Counted from the first letter of the stretch, positions 16,850-25,897 are shown. The stretch is 64,000 nt of DNA from Lachnospiraceae bacterium (GCA_017461775.1 JAFTXD010000116.1:22144-86143), one strand, 5' to 3'. The notes: generated by a model from the sequence alone, not told the origin. Numbers and translations are program-made.

Positions 16850-18574
16850 CTATTCTCCTATATCCGCCGCAATAATCTCCAGTAATCCCTCAGCACGTTT
16901 TCTCCAAGTATGCTCCTGCTGTGCTCTTCTCTGCCCAGCCAGCGCGATTTTCCTGCGCTCCTCATCACGCTGCAAAAGATATTGAATTTTTCCCGGCAAC
17001 TGTTCTAACTCCTCTACGCGGAAAAGCACAATATCCTCACCATCCTGAAAATGCTCCCTCAGATAACTTGTCTCATCCGACAGACAACAGCTACCACATA
17101 GCATGATATTGGCAATACGCTCCGTCATGCCATGTCTGTGACCATTCATAATATTAAGACCTATCTTTGCCTTGTTCCATATCTGCAAGGCCTCTTCTCC
17201 ACATACCTCGGGATGAAAAATCAAGTTTTCCACGCCTGCTCCATGATACTTCTTCCAGCTTTCTCCAAATACATGCATTTGAATTCCTGCACTTAAGATA
17301 GCTTCCACAACTCTGTGTCTGTAATTCTGCATCAAAACATAGCACACATCCCACAGACTCGCTACCGTCTCTAAAAAGCGCACTTCATCATAAACGATGT
17401 CGTGCTTCTGCCACAGTGCACGGATTCCCTGCTCCACCGTGTAGGAGGGATGCTCCATCATATATTCCATAAACTCCTGCTTAAAGCAATCCTTGTAGCT
17501 ATGCTCTGTATAGGGCAAATAACCTCCCACAAAGACAAGGTCGTATACTTCCTCGCCTCTCTCCAGCCCACAGACCTCTCCTGCCAGCGGAAACTGCGTA
17601 GCCCTCTCCACTAAAAAGTGCTCCCGAATGTATCTGACATAATCTGCATCGTGGCAGAGCACATGGGTCTGCTTGGACATCTTCGAAAAATAATCAAGCG
17701 AAAATAATGGATTATCAAACCAAAACTGGTATTTCAACCCCTTCACCTTCTGGAAAGCCTCCGATTCCAGTACAGGGGACTGAAAACCGATAATAGCCTT
17801 ATAAATACGACCTAAAATTACATCCAGACTTGTCTCATGGTAATCTCCAAATCTACCATTTGTGGTTATTACCGCCTGCCCCAGCCCAGACAATGCATCT
17901 GCAAGAAGGTCACCAAAGGCTGCAACCACACCATTGCATATATCATTCCCTATCAAAATCAGAATCGGTGCCGTATTTGTAACCAAGCTCTCATACTTCG
18001 TGGTATCATCCAACAAAAGCTTCAAGGATGTATTAAATTCATCCTTTACTCCCAACTGTCCGGCCACTTCCAGAAATCTCATAAACATTTCATCCAGACA
18101 TCCGTTTTTCTTTAACATTTCCATATATCGTCTGAGGATATACGCCATAGTTCCCGGATGAAATTCCGCCCCTTTATCTGCACCACAAGGAATTGCATAC
18201 ACGCCTCCCCGCTCTGCCAATCGTAGCAAAAACTCATAGTTGCAGTTCCCTGCCAGAAGCTTATTGTAGGAGCCGGAAGATACCAGTAATGACTTGCGGA
18301 AAAGAATTGCAAAAATCACACTCTGCGGGCAAGCAAGGAGACTCAACTGGTCGCATTCCCCCTCCGGTACGTTGTCTCCAAAAAGAATCACATCATAATC
18401 CAGCAAAAAAGAATTCTCCTCCAATATCTGGCACAATTCCTCTTTGCTTGTGATATCTCCGTCCGCAAAGCCAATCCACTCGGTATCTGACTTTTGAATA
18501 AAAGAATTTTTCCCCTCTATACTTTCAAAAGCATCTGTATTTTGAACTAAGATGCTAAATTCTTTATCTATCAT
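16850..18574 (-). CDS. CgeB-like glycosyltransferase with N-terminal GT-A-like domain
   Basis: A 574-residue protein. Residues about 1-150 look like a degenerate GT2 domain (ILVQNTDAFESIEG, WIGFADGDI). Residues about 205-570 are a CgeB/DUF3880-type GT-B fold: LLADALSGLGQAVITTNG, QFWFDNPLFSLDYFSK, DLVFVGGY, then the GT-B donor region GLNIMNGHRHGMTERIANIMLCGSCCLSDET and a C-terminal REHFQDGEDIVLF. The MTERIANIMLCG segment fits the binding of the sugar nucleotide in glycosyltransferase family 1-like proteins. It belongs to the glycosylation operon near flagellin. Confidence 0.82.
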   Translation of the reverse strand: MIDKEFSILVQNTDAFESIEGKNSFIQKSDTEWIGFADGDITSKEELCQILEENSFLLDYDVILFGDNVPEGECDQLSLLACPQSVIFAILFRKSLLVSSGSYNKLLAGNCNYEFLLRLAERGGVYAIPCGADKGAEFHPGTMAYILRRYMEMLKKNGCLDEMFMRFLEVAGQLGVKDEFNTSLKLLLDDTTKYESLVTNTAPILILIGNDICNGVVAAFGDLLADALSGLGQAVITTNGRFGDYHETSLDVILGRIYKAIIGFQSPVLESEAFQKVKGLKYQFWFDNPLFSLDYFSKMSKQTHVLCHDADYVRYIREHFLVERATQFPLAGEVCGLERGEEVYDLVFVGGYLPYTEHSYKDCFKQEFMEYMMEHPSYTVEQGIRALWQKHDIVYDEVRFLETVASLWDVCYVLMQNYRHRVVEAILSAGIQMHVFGESWKKYHGAGVENLIFHPEVCGEEALQIWNKAKIGLNIMNGHRHGMTERIANIMLCGSCCLSDETSYLREHFQDGEDIVLFRVEELEQLPGKIQYLLQRDEERRKIALAGQRRAQQEHTWRKRAEGLLEIIAADIGE

Positions 18575-18585
18575 ACTGCCCCCAT

Positions 18586-19395
18586 TTATCCTTGACTCAA
18601 ATAGAGCATAAGCATTTTCTTTACCGCTTCAAGCATGTTTGCATCCTGCGCCTGCTGAAATAGTCGATTCACTACATCATCAAATATGCCATAATGAATA
18701 AAATATGCCCTATATTTCGCAATCATCTTGCATCTACTTTCGTAATAAGCACCTGTTCTGGTGGATATTCTTCCTTCCGAACAATAAACATCCATTAAAG
18801 CTTCATCCACGAAACCAATCATATATTTTTCCGCAAAACGAATTGCCATATCCCAATCTTCCAACGCTTTCAATGTAGAATCAAATCCACCTATATCGGC
18901 AAAACACTCCTTATACATCACCATCGTTGGAGTTCCTACTGAATTACGCATTAATAACCACGGAAAAATATCACCCTCTAAGTCACCTTCCAGTGCCAAT
19001 TCCGTAGGCACAATATATGAGCTTTCCCTACCATGCATGTTATAGGCACAGTATACCATAGAAAATTCCGGATGAGCCTTCAAATAACAGATTTGTTTTT
19101 CCAGCTTGTCCCTTTTCCATGCATCATCACTGTCTTGAAATGCTATAATGTCTCCTTCCGCAACTTTTACGCCCTCATTTCTTGCGACGGATGCGCCCCC
19201 ATTTTGCTCCATTTTTATATATTTAACACGTTCATCACGGATGTCCCTAATAATCTCCGCAGTATTATCTGTTGACCCATCATCCACGATAATCACTTCA
19301 ATGTCTGAATAGCTCTGCTGCAACACGCTATTCACGGCTCTCAGTAATGTCGATGCCCTATTATATGTAGGGATAATTACACTCACCTTTTCCAT
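18586..19395 (-). CDS. GT2 family glycosyltransferase, first gene of the glycosylation operon
   Basis: A 269-residue GT2 enzyme: VSVIIPTYNRASTLLRAVNS, IIVDDGSTDNTAE and FQDSDDAW as the DxD site, followed by a W-rich acceptor loop. ATG at 19395. It begins a leftward run of six genes (19395 to 11076) with gaps of 3-14 bp, clearly one transcript. It faces a plus-strand CgeB-like gene across 84 bp. No clear promoter of either the sigma-A or sigma-28 kind could be assigned in that gap with confidence. Confidence 0.9.
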   Translation of the reverse strand: MEKVSVIIPTYNRASTLLRAVNSVLQQSYSDIEVIIVDDGSTDNTAEIIRDIRDERVKYIKMEQNGGASVARNEGVKVAEGDIIAFQDSDDAWKRDKLEKQICYLKAHPEFSMVYCAYNMHGRESSYIVPTELALEGDLEGDIFPWLLMRNSVGTPTMVMYKECFADIGGFDSTLKALEDWDMAIRFAEKYMIGFVDEALMDVYCSEGRISTRTGAYYESRCKMIAKYRAYFIHYGIFDDVVNRLFQQAQDANMLEAVKKMLMLYLSQG

Positions 19396-19479
19396 ATCAT
19401 TTCCCCTATATTTCTACTATCATCTTCCTTGGAATAATGATAAAATAATATATCATACACCAAAGAAGGAATACCTTAT

Positions 19480-20655
19480 ATGAATATACTCTTTTATCGC
19501 TATGGCAACATCTGTGAGCCTGCCATTATTAATACTTTCCGCAGTTTAAACATCAATGTAATCGAAGAAACTGCGGAAATTACTAACAAAAAACTGCTCA
19601 CTTCCGAGAAGATAGAGCTTATAAATCGTTCCATACAAAAGGTACACCCGGTATTTATTTTCAGCATCAATTTTTTTCCTGCAATTGCAGAAATATGTCA
19701 TATACATAAGATTCTGTATCTTTGCTGGACGGTGGACTCCCCTGTTTTGGAGCTTTTTTCTAAGTCCATCCAATATGATACAAATCGTATTTTTCTATTT
19801 GATAAAGCACAATACGAACGCTTTCATCCATACAATCCTGGCTGCATCTTCCATCTTCCATTGGCTTCTGATGTAGATACATTTGATGTCGTCACAGCTA
19901 CTATCACCGAAGCAGATATTGCCCGCTTTTCCTGTGATATCTCCTTTGTAGGCTCCCTATACAATGAGAAGAATCCTCTCCGTAAAATTGTATTGGACGA
20001 CTACACAAATGGGTATATCCATGGCACTGTTGAAGCCGCCATGGAAATATATGGATATAACTTCATGGAAGAGGTGGTGACAGAACATCTTGTAAACAGC
20101 ATCCGTTCTGCGGATTCAAGCTTTTACACTGCTTCCAATCTAATTGCTAATCCCGACAAATATATTGTAGCCCACAGCTACTTAGGTCTACATGCAGCGG
20201 AAATAGAGCGTATCCGCACGTTAAACAAACTTGCAGAACATTTTTCGGTAGATTTGTATACTAGAAGCGATACCTCTGCTTTAAACGGAGTACGTGTACA
20301 CGATGGCATCGCAACTTTGACCGAAATGCCTAAGGCCTTTCATCTTAGCAAAATCAATCTGAATATGACCATCAAACCCATTCAGACCGGTTTACCCCTT
20401 CGTATCTTTGATATTTGCGGCTGCGGTGGCTTCCTCATGACTAATTACCAGGCAGAGCTCACTGATTACTTCGAAATCGGCACAGACATTGAAGCCTACA
20501 CCAGCACGGACGAGTTAGTAGATAAATGCGCTTACTACCTCTCCCATGAGGAGGAACGCAGACAAATTGCCCTAAACGGCTACCAAAAGGTCAAGAGCCT
20601 CCACACCTACCAAAACCGTTTATTACAAATGCTAAGAATCGCCACCAATTCTTAG
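19480..20655 (+). CDS. CgeB-like glycosyltransferase (DUF3880), plus-strand paralogue
   Basis: A 391-residue protein with the DUF3880/CgeB pattern: FSINFFPAIAEICHIHKILYLCWTVDSP, DISFVGSLYNEKNP, KINLNMTIKPIQTGLPLRIFDICGCGGFLMTNY and a C-terminal FEIGTDIEAYTSTDEL. It is a paralogue of the gene that follows on the opposite strand (same LYNE, GLPLR/GIPLR and GCGGFL blocks). AGAAGGA lies nine bases before the ATG. It is the only plus-strand gene for more than 30 kb, inserted between the glycosylation operon and the flagellar genes. It probably adds a sugar to flagellin or to a neighbouring glycan; the substrate is unknown. Confidence 0.87.
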   Translation: MNILFYRYGNICEPAIINTFRSLNINVIEETAEITNKKLLTSEKIELINRSIQKVHPVFIFSINFFPAIAEICHIHKILYLCWTVDSPVLELFSKSIQYDTNRIFLFDKAQYERFHPYNPGCIFHLPLASDVDTFDVVTATITEADIARFSCDISFVGSLYNEKNPLRKIVLDDYTNGYIHGTVEAAMEIYGYNFMEEVVTEHLVNSIRSADSSFYTASNLIANPDKYIVAHSYLGLHAAEIERIRTLNKLAEHFSVDLYTRSDTSALNGVRVHDGIATLTEMPKAFHLSKINLNMTIKPIQTGLPLRIFDICGCGGFLMTNYQAELTDYFEIGTDIEAYTSTDELVDKCAYYLSHEEERRQIALNGYQKVKSLHTYQNRLLQMLRIATNS

Positions 20656-21839
20656 CTCCAATATTCGCTTACTATATCAAGCATTATCTGCGCACGCTGA
20701 AGGTACGTATGCTCCGCTGCCACCTTCCTCTGTGCGCTGCGTGCGATTCTTTCCCTTTCCTCATCGTGCTCCAGATAGAATGCAACTTTTTCCATTAAAT
20801 CTCCGTAATCATAATAGATTACCATGTCTTCATCCGGCGTAAAATACTCCAGATAATCTTCCTGATAATTTGTAATCAAGAATCCACCACATCCCATAAT
20901 ATCAAATGCTCTCAGTGGGATGCCTGTCTGAATACTTTTCAGTGTTATATTTAAATTAACCTTACTGTTCGCAAAAATATGAGGGGCATCGTTATAATAA
21001 TCTGCCTTGCCCATATTGTGAACTCCTTTTATGGACACATCTCCCGGAGTGTACAGATGCACCGGATATTTCTCTCCCAAAAGCTGCATAATCTCTGTTC
21101 TTTCTAAAGCTGTCACCCTTCTTGCCAAGAAATAATTGGCCAGTGTCCACTCGGCAGTCTCTAAGCCATCTCCCTTGGCATACACGGGACAAACCTTCTG
21201 AATATTTTCCATCAGCTGGGGATTTTGTAATAACGACTTCTCTAAGAAATAATACCCATATACATTCTTTTGTGCCGCCACAAGTGCATCCACGTAACCC
21301 TTTTCATAAGGCTCTAACTTCTCCATATGACGGTACATATTTCCAAAGGACTCATTGTACAAAGAGCCCACAAAGGAAATCTCCCCCGCATACTTCTTTC
21401 CGTAATCCCTATTCTTTAGCACACTTTGGTAGCAATCCATAGGTGCCGCCATGGGAAGGTAATAGGTCTCAAAGCCCTTCTGGGCCAAATCCAAGCAAGT
21501 ACCTCTATCAAAAACAAAGGCAAAATTAGTATCATACTCCAAGGTCTTAGAGTATAGTTGTATGAAGGGACTATCATAGGTCCACGACAGATACGGAACT
21601 CTGCATGCCTTACAAGCCATGGCTACAATAGGGAAATAATTAAAGGAAAAGACACAAAAATAAGACCCGGATATCAGCCTTTTTACCAAAAGCTCTGTGT
21701 ATCCCACATCCAGACGGGTATCCGTCTTATGATAATCCAATGGGATACATTCTACTTCATATCCAAGTCTTTGAAACGCTTCCTGTATGGATAAATTTCC
21801 GAAGCTCTTCCATTCTATAAACAATATCGTCCTACTCAT
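20652..21839 (-). CDS. CgeB-like glycosyltransferase (DUF3880), minus-strand paralogue
   Basis: A 395-residue protein of the same family as the plus-strand gene it meets: FSFNYFPIVAMACKACRVPYLSWTYDSP, EISFVGSLYNESFG, KVNLNITLKSIQTGIPLRAFDIMGCGGFLITNY, then YFTPDEDMVIYYDY. The two coding regions overlap tail to tail: the plus stop TAG is 20653-20655 and the minus stop TAA is 20652-20654, so neither has room for a terminator and their mRNAs will be complementary at the ends. It lies 73 bp after the flagellin terminator. A flagellar glycan role is inferred from position. Confidence 0.87.
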   Translation of the reverse strand: MSRTILFIEWKSFGNLSIQEAFQRLGYEVECIPLDYHKTDTRLDVGYTELLVKRLISGSYFCVFSFNYFPIVAMACKACRVPYLSWTYDSPFIQLYSKTLEYDTNFAFVFDRGTCLDLAQKGFETYYLPMAAPMDCYQSVLKNRDYGKKYAGEISFVGSLYNESFGNMYRHMEKLEPYEKGYVDALVAAQKNVYGYYFLEKSLLQNPQLMENIQKVCPVYAKGDGLETAEWTLANYFLARRVTALERTEIMQLLGEKYPVHLYTPGDVSIKGVHNMGKADYYNDAPHIFANSKVNLNITLKSIQTGIPLRAFDIMGCGGFLITNYQEDYLEYFTPDEDMVIYYDYGDLMEKVAFYLEHDEERERIARSAQRKVAAEHTYLQRAQIMLDIVSEYWS

Positions 21840-21861
21840 CTACACAACCCTCGTTTCCCCC

Positions 21862-21892
21862 AAAAGAAATAGGGCTGACTTACGTCAGCCCC
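21862..21892 (-). terminator. Flagellin transcript terminator
   Basis: GGGCTGAC (21872-21879) pairs with GTCAGCCC (21884-21891) around a TTAC loop. The minus strand then reads TATTTCTTTTG. Confidence 0.8.
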
Positions 21893-21911
21893 ATTGGCAA
21901 TCTTCAATAAA

Positions 21912-22736
21912 TTACTGAAGTAAAGATAATACGTTCTGACCTGACTGGTTAGCCTGTGCCAACATAGCGGTTCCTGCCTGTGCAAGAACGTTACCGTTAG
22001 AGTACTTAACCATTTCAGAAGCCATATCGGTATCACGGATTCTGGACTCAGCAGAAGTAGTATTCTCAGCAACGTTGTCTAAGTTGTTAACGGTGTGCTC
22101 AAGACGGTTCTGGATAGCACCAAGATTTGCTCTCTGAGTAGAAAGCTTCTCGATAGCGCCCTTAACAGCTTTATTTAAATCCTGAGCAGCTGAAACTGAC
22201 TGTGCACTCTCACCATCAATCTCTAAACCTTCAGTATCTAACTTAGCAATAGATACTTCGATATGCTGATCTGCTTCTGCACCAACCTGCAATGCACACG
22301 CATTAGCAGATAATGAACCATCTAACAGACTCATCTCATTGAAAGTAGTTGTAGAAGCTACTCTGTCGATTTCGCTAAGTAACTGCTGAACTTCTGCATC
22401 GATGAAGTCACGATCCTTAGAAGTTAAAGTACCGTTCTCAGCCTTAACTGCAAGTTCATTCATTCTCTGAAGCATATCATGAACTTCATTTAAAGCACCT
22501 TCAGCGGTCTGTACCATAGAGATACCATCCTGTGCATTTAAGGAAGCCTGATTAAGACCACGAACCTGACGTCTCATCTTCTCAGAAATTGCAAGACCTG
22601 CTGCATCATCTGCTGCACGGTTAATCTTGTAACCAGAAGATAACTTCTCAGTAGTCTTAGCCTGAGTCTGGGTGTTAACGCCTAACATTCTGTTAGAGTT
22701 CATTGCTAATAAGTTGTGTTTAACGATCATTGCCAT
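21912..22736 (-). CDS. hag: Flagellin
   Basis: A 274-residue flagellin, the filament subunit. The N-terminal D0/D1 helices (MIVKHNLLAMNSNRMLGVNT, then KLSSGYKINRAADDAAGLAI) and the C-terminal D1/D0 helices (TTSAESRIRDTDMASEMVKYS, QAGTAMLAQANQSGQNVLSL) are intact; the variable middle is short, about 60 residues. The TLR5-contacting stretch reads LQRMNELAVKAENG. AAGGAGGAA precedes the ATG. It is transcribed alone from a sigma-28-type promoter with a 175-nt leader holding a CsrA-type hairpin. It is exported by the flagellar type III apparatus, probably with FliS (encoded upstream), and is probably glycosylated by the adjacent genes. Confidence 0.98.
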   Translation of the reverse strand: MAMIVKHNLLAMNSNRMLGVNTQTQAKTTEKLSSGYKINRAADDAAGLAISEKMRRQVRGLNQASLNAQDGISMVQTAEGALNEVHDMLQRMNELAVKAENGTLTSKDRDFIDAEVQQLLSEIDRVASTTTFNEMSLLDGSLSANACALQVGAEADQHIEVSIAKLDTEGLEIDGESAQSVSAAQDLNKAVKGAIEKLSTQRANLGAIQNRLEHTVNNLDNVAENTTSAESRIRDTDMASEMVKYSNGNVLAQAGTAMLAQANQSGQNVLSLLQ

Positions 22737-22774
22737 AGTATATTCCTCCTTGAATATGAAAAAAATAATATTTC

Positions 22775-22790
22775 ATCGCATCCTTGCGAT
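22775..22790 (-). promoter_or_regulatory. CsrA-type binding hairpin in the flagellin leader
   Basis: On the minus strand ATCGCA-AGGA-TGCGAT forms a 6-bp stem presenting AGGA in the loop, close to the CsrA site consensus (RUACARGGAUGU). A second GGA lies in the ribosome site AAGGAGGAA at 22744-22752, about 30 nt away. This is the same two-site layout described for the Bacillus subtilis hag leader. Confidence 0.72.
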
Positions 22791-22918
22791 TATTGACTTG
22801 TTTACTGCCTGTCCGATTCGCACAAGTCGCACTCACAGTAAACTTAATGAAATCTTACTCAATTGTGCGGATTGATTCAGATTCCGGTTCAGAAAGCTTA
22901 TTTGCTTTACTTGATAAA

Positions 22919-22946
22919 TATATCGGAAATTTGTGAAAGAACTTTA
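22919..22946 (-). promoter_or_regulatory. Sigma-28 promoter of flagellin
   Basis: Minus-strand TAAAG (22946-22942), 15 bp, CCGATATA (22926-22919). It fits the sigma-28 (FliA/SigD) consensus TAAA-N15-GCCGATAA. The leader also has an 8-bp stem GTTTACTG/CAGTAAAC (22800-22807 with 22836-22843), and GACTTG/CAAGTC (22795-22800 with 22823-22828) could compete with it. Confidence 0.82.
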
Positions 22947-23009
22947 TAGTTTTTATAACTAAATTCTGCACAAATTAACCAATCGTTTTTTGTGAATTTT
23001 GTTGTTGAT

Positions 23010-23483
23010 TTACTTTTTACTGTCCATAAACTGGGGCGGATTATACGCAGCATTATTCAACTTTTTATAGTAATCATACGCTGCCTTAGAAGTTTTTCGG
23101 TTATCACGAATACCCTCACGCTGTTTCGCAAAATACTGCTCTATCAGCTGCTTGTTTCGCTTCTCCTGCACCTGAACAGCCACCCCCATCTCTGTAACGA
23201 TAGCAATCTGCTGCTGAATCCCCTTAATCTCAGAAGCATACTTTGCCCTATTATCTTTCAGTTGTGCCGCCAGTCTTTCGTAAAGAAGTTCAAAACCATT
23301 GTCCAGCTTAAGAAGCTCTTCTATCAGACGCCCCTTTTCCTCCACTGCTGCATCAAAGGAATCCATATCCACAGTTTCTGTAGAAAATACCTCTTCCTGA
23401 CGTTTGTTATACTCCTGTATCCGGGCAAGTACCTGTTTCTTTTTTTCCAGGCTCTCTGCCAAAATGGTTAACTGATTCTCCAT
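23010..23483 (-). CDS. fliT: FliT-position flagellar chaperone-like protein
   Basis: A 157-residue helical protein directly after fliS: MENQLTILAESLEKKKQVLARIQEYNKRQEEVF, then a long coiled region and a basic C terminus. The ATG at 23483 overlaps the fliS TAA in the string TAATG, with AAAGGA eight bases upstream, so the two are translationally coupled. Length, helical build and position match FliT, the FliD export chaperone, although sequence identity in this family is low. The gene is the last of flaG-fliD-fliS-fliT; I see no strong hairpin after it. Confidence 0.7.
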   Translation of the reverse strand: MENQLTILAESLEKKKQVLARIQEYNKRQEEVFSTETVDMDSFDAAVEEKGRLIEELLKLDNGFELLYERLAAQLKDNRAKYASEIKGIQQQIAIVTEMGVAVQVQEKRNKQLIEQYFAKQREGIRDNRKTSKAAYDYYKKLNNAAYNPPQFMDSKK

Positions 23484-23869
23484 TAAACAGTTCCTTTCCC
23501 CTTGTTGATACGCATAACCTCTTTCCACGTATCACGGACAGAGTGAAGATGTGTATTCACCTCTTCCAATATCTCTTTATCCTTCTTCATATTTGCTTCC
23601 ACCAAACGCTGGCTCAAGTACACATAAATATTTTCAAAGTCCTGTGCCACTGCATATTTCATGTCCAATGTTTGGCGAAGGTAATCAATAATCTTTTGCA
23701 CCTTCGTAATATTCGTATGCGCCTTAGGTATATCCTTTTGGTCAAGAGCCATCTCCGCTATATTGCAGAACTTAATAGCACCCTCATAGAGCATCAACGT
23801 CAGCTCCGCAGGAGAAGCCGTCAATACTTTGTTGTTGTTATACTGCGCATATGCATTAGGTAGCGCCAT
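23483..23869 (-). CDS. fliS: Flagellar chaperone FliS
   Basis: A 128-residue FliS, the cytoplasmic chaperone that holds flagellin unfolded at its C terminus. Family landmarks: YAQYNNNKVLTASPAELTLMLYEGAIKF at the N terminus, the central IDYLRQTLDMKYAVAQDFENIYVYLSQRL helix, and VRDTWKEVM near the end. ATG at 23869, 4 bp after the fliD stop. Confidence 0.96.
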   Translation of the reverse strand: MALPNAYAQYNNNKVLTASPAELTLMLYEGAIKFCNIAEMALDQKDIPKAHTNITKVQKIIDYLRQTLDMKYAVAQDFENIYVYLSQRLVEANMKKDKEILEEVNTHLHSVRDTWKEVMRINKGKGTV

Positions 23870-23873
23870 TTTA

Positions 23874-25367
23874 TCAACCTCCTAAAAGACCGGTTAGAGC
23901 ATTGGTATTGGACTGCATCTTTGCCAGAGTTGTCTCCATAGCAGCAAATTTCTTATACCATTTATCCTCGTAATCCGCCAGTTTTTCTTCCAGCTCTGCA
24001 ATCTTTGTTGTGTAATCGTTATAATCCGTCTTCATCTTCTTGTCATCATAGAAGCTACCGAAGCTACGGTAACCATTTACTGAAGAAGATAAACTGTTCA
24101 TCTTGTCATAGAGATTCTTCGACAACTCTGTAAAGAAAGAAACAACCGTATCCGGATCACTGGCAATCATACTCTTCAGCTTATCTGCTTTTCCGGAAGA
24201 GTACTCATCGTCCGCATCACCGGCGATGTGGTACATGTTCTTCTCATTGTCTGCAGCCTCAAAGTACCCTTGTGTCTCAATACCAAAATCAGAAAGATAC
24301 ATGGTCTTTTCGCCTATTTTGATACCAGAGGACATAATTCCCTTCAGTGCGGTACCGATGCTGGAAAGATTACTGTCATTGCGAAGAAGTGCATCCTTAA
24401 TCTTGGTCTCGTACTTCTCTACTTCACTTTCTGATAAAGCCTCCTTTTCTTCATCAGTAAGTGGCTCATAGCCCTTTGCAGAATCTGCATTATACAACTT
24501 ATCAATCTCATTGATAACAGTGTTGTACTCTTTAATGAAATTCTTCACCACGTCAAAGATGCCGTCTACGTCATCCTGAGTAGTGATGGTCACTGTTTCC
24601 TTTTCTGCGGTTTCTGATAACGCCGTAAAAGTCAGACCATTAATTTTAAATACATTGGTACTACTCTTAAAAGTTGCACCATTTAAAGTAATCTCTGCAT
24701 TCTGACCATCAATTTTGGTTGCGCCACTGCTTAAGGATAAGCCCAAAGCGGATAACGCCCCACCACTGGCATTTAACTTGAAATTATTATCCTCACCAGA
24801 CTCCTTTGCACTGACAAAAAGTCTCTGATTTTCCTCATCAAAGCTGGCATTTAAACCACATTCATTCTTCAACCAAGTTAAAGCATCAGAAATAGTGGTC
24901 TCATCTGTAACCTCAAGCGTCTTCGCTTCCCCATTTATAGTACAGGTAATCTGCGCGCCTGCCTGCAGACTACCCAGTTCACTGATTTTTGTAAGTGCTG
25001 TTGCCTTCTCGCCACTGGTAGTCTTCACTTCAGCGCCCGTCAAATAAGCAGTCTTCGCCAGCTTATCTACAGTCAACTCCTGCACACCATTTACTGCGTC
25101 CTCACCGGTAATTACACTAACTGCTGCAGAATTAGACACCTTGGTAGTCTTCTTCGCATATGAAGACTGATAACGCATATTGTTAACAAACTTCGACTGT
25201 AAATTCTTCAGCTTTGTATTCAGCCCCTTCCAAGCATCCTGCTTCCATTCCAGCTTGGTCTGCGCTTTAATCTCTTTATCAACCTTGGTTCTTTTAGCTG
25301 CAACTAATTCCTGAATAAGGCTCTCTGTGTCCATACCGGACATCAGACCAGTCATTCTCATTGCCAT
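23874..25367 (-). CDS. fliD: Filament cap protein FliD
   Basis: A 497-residue FliD. The N terminus MAMRMTGLMSGMDTESLIQELV and the sequence NMRYQSSYAKKTTKVSNSAAVSV are the FliD_N signature; the C-terminal FliD_C helices end LAKMQSNTNALTGLLGG. FliD forms the pentameric cap that folds flagellin onto the filament tip. It follows flaG by 12 bp. Its size and domain order are normal for Clostridia. Confidence 0.96.
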   Translation of the reverse strand: MAMRMTGLMSGMDTESLIQELVAAKRTKVDKEIKAQTKLEWKQDAWKGLNTKLKNLQSKFVNNMRYQSSYAKKTTKVSNSAAVSVITGEDAVNGVQELTVDKLAKTAYLTGAEVKTTSGEKATALTKISELGSLQAGAQITCTINGEAKTLEVTDETTISDALTWLKNECGLNASFDEENQRLFVSAKESGEDNNFKLNASGGALSALGLSLSSGATKIDGQNAEITLNGATFKSSTNVFKINGLTFTALSETAEKETVTITTQDDVDGIFDVVKNFIKEYNTVINEIDKLYNADSAKGYEPLTDEEKEALSESEVEKYETKIKDALLRNDSNLSSIGTALKGIMSSGIKIGEKTMYLSDFGIETQGYFEAADNEKNMYHIAGDADDEYSSGKADKLKSMIASDPDTVVSFFTELSKNLYDKMNSLSSSVNGYRSFGSFYDDKKMKTDYNDYTTKIAELEEKLADYEDKWYKKFAAMETTLAKMQSNTNALTGLLGG

Positions 25368-25379
25368 AGTTACTACCTC

Positions 25380-25799
25380 CTATCTCTTTTCATCCACCAA
25401 GATACCTGCAATCTCCCATACCTTTGCAATCATATCCAGTGTTTTCTCCGGTGGAACCTCTCTAATTACTTCTTTTGTTTCTTTGTCCACAATTTTAATT
25501 GTTACTCTGTTGGTTTTCTCATGAATACCGAATACTGCCTCTGAATGACGCATATTCTTATTCAGCTGTTCCACAGCCTTACGAATCTGCTCCGGAGACG
25601 CCTGCTGATCCTGTGCATTATTTGTGTTGGTCTCAGGACCTTGACTCTGAACCTGCTGCGCTGGTTCAATTTTCTCCACCGGCTCTACGGGCTGCGTGTC
25701 CACAGTCACAGTGGTCTGTGCCTGTGCTGCTACGGGTTTGCTTTGCACTGCTCCTTGTGCCTGCACGCTCATAATACTTCCTAATGGTTCTACTGCCAT
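25380..25799 (-). CDS. flaG: FlaG-family protein
   Basis: A 139-residue protein. The first 75 residues are low complexity (Q, V, T, P) and the FlaG core follows from about residue 83: EQLNKNMRHSEAVFGIHEKTNRVTIKIVDKETKEVIREVPPEKTLDMIAKVWEIAGI. FlaG is known in many polar and peritrichous flagellates to lie before fliD and affect filament length. It heads flaG-fliD-fliS-fliT behind a sigma-28 promoter. Confidence 0.93.
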   Translation of the reverse strand: MAVEPLGSIMSVQAQGAVQSKPVAAQAQTTVTVDTQPVEPVEKIEPAQQVQSQGPETNTNNAQDQQASPEQIRKAVEQLNKNMRHSEAVFGIHEKTNRVTIKIVDKETKEVIREVPPEKTLDMIAKVWEIAGILVDEKR

Positions 25800-25897
25800 A
25801 ACTATCCACCTCCATGTGAATCTGAATCAATTGTGAAAGCACCTATCCATGGTGCCATTAGTCATTTTTGTGGGCTCTACCCACTATCTTACTTTTT

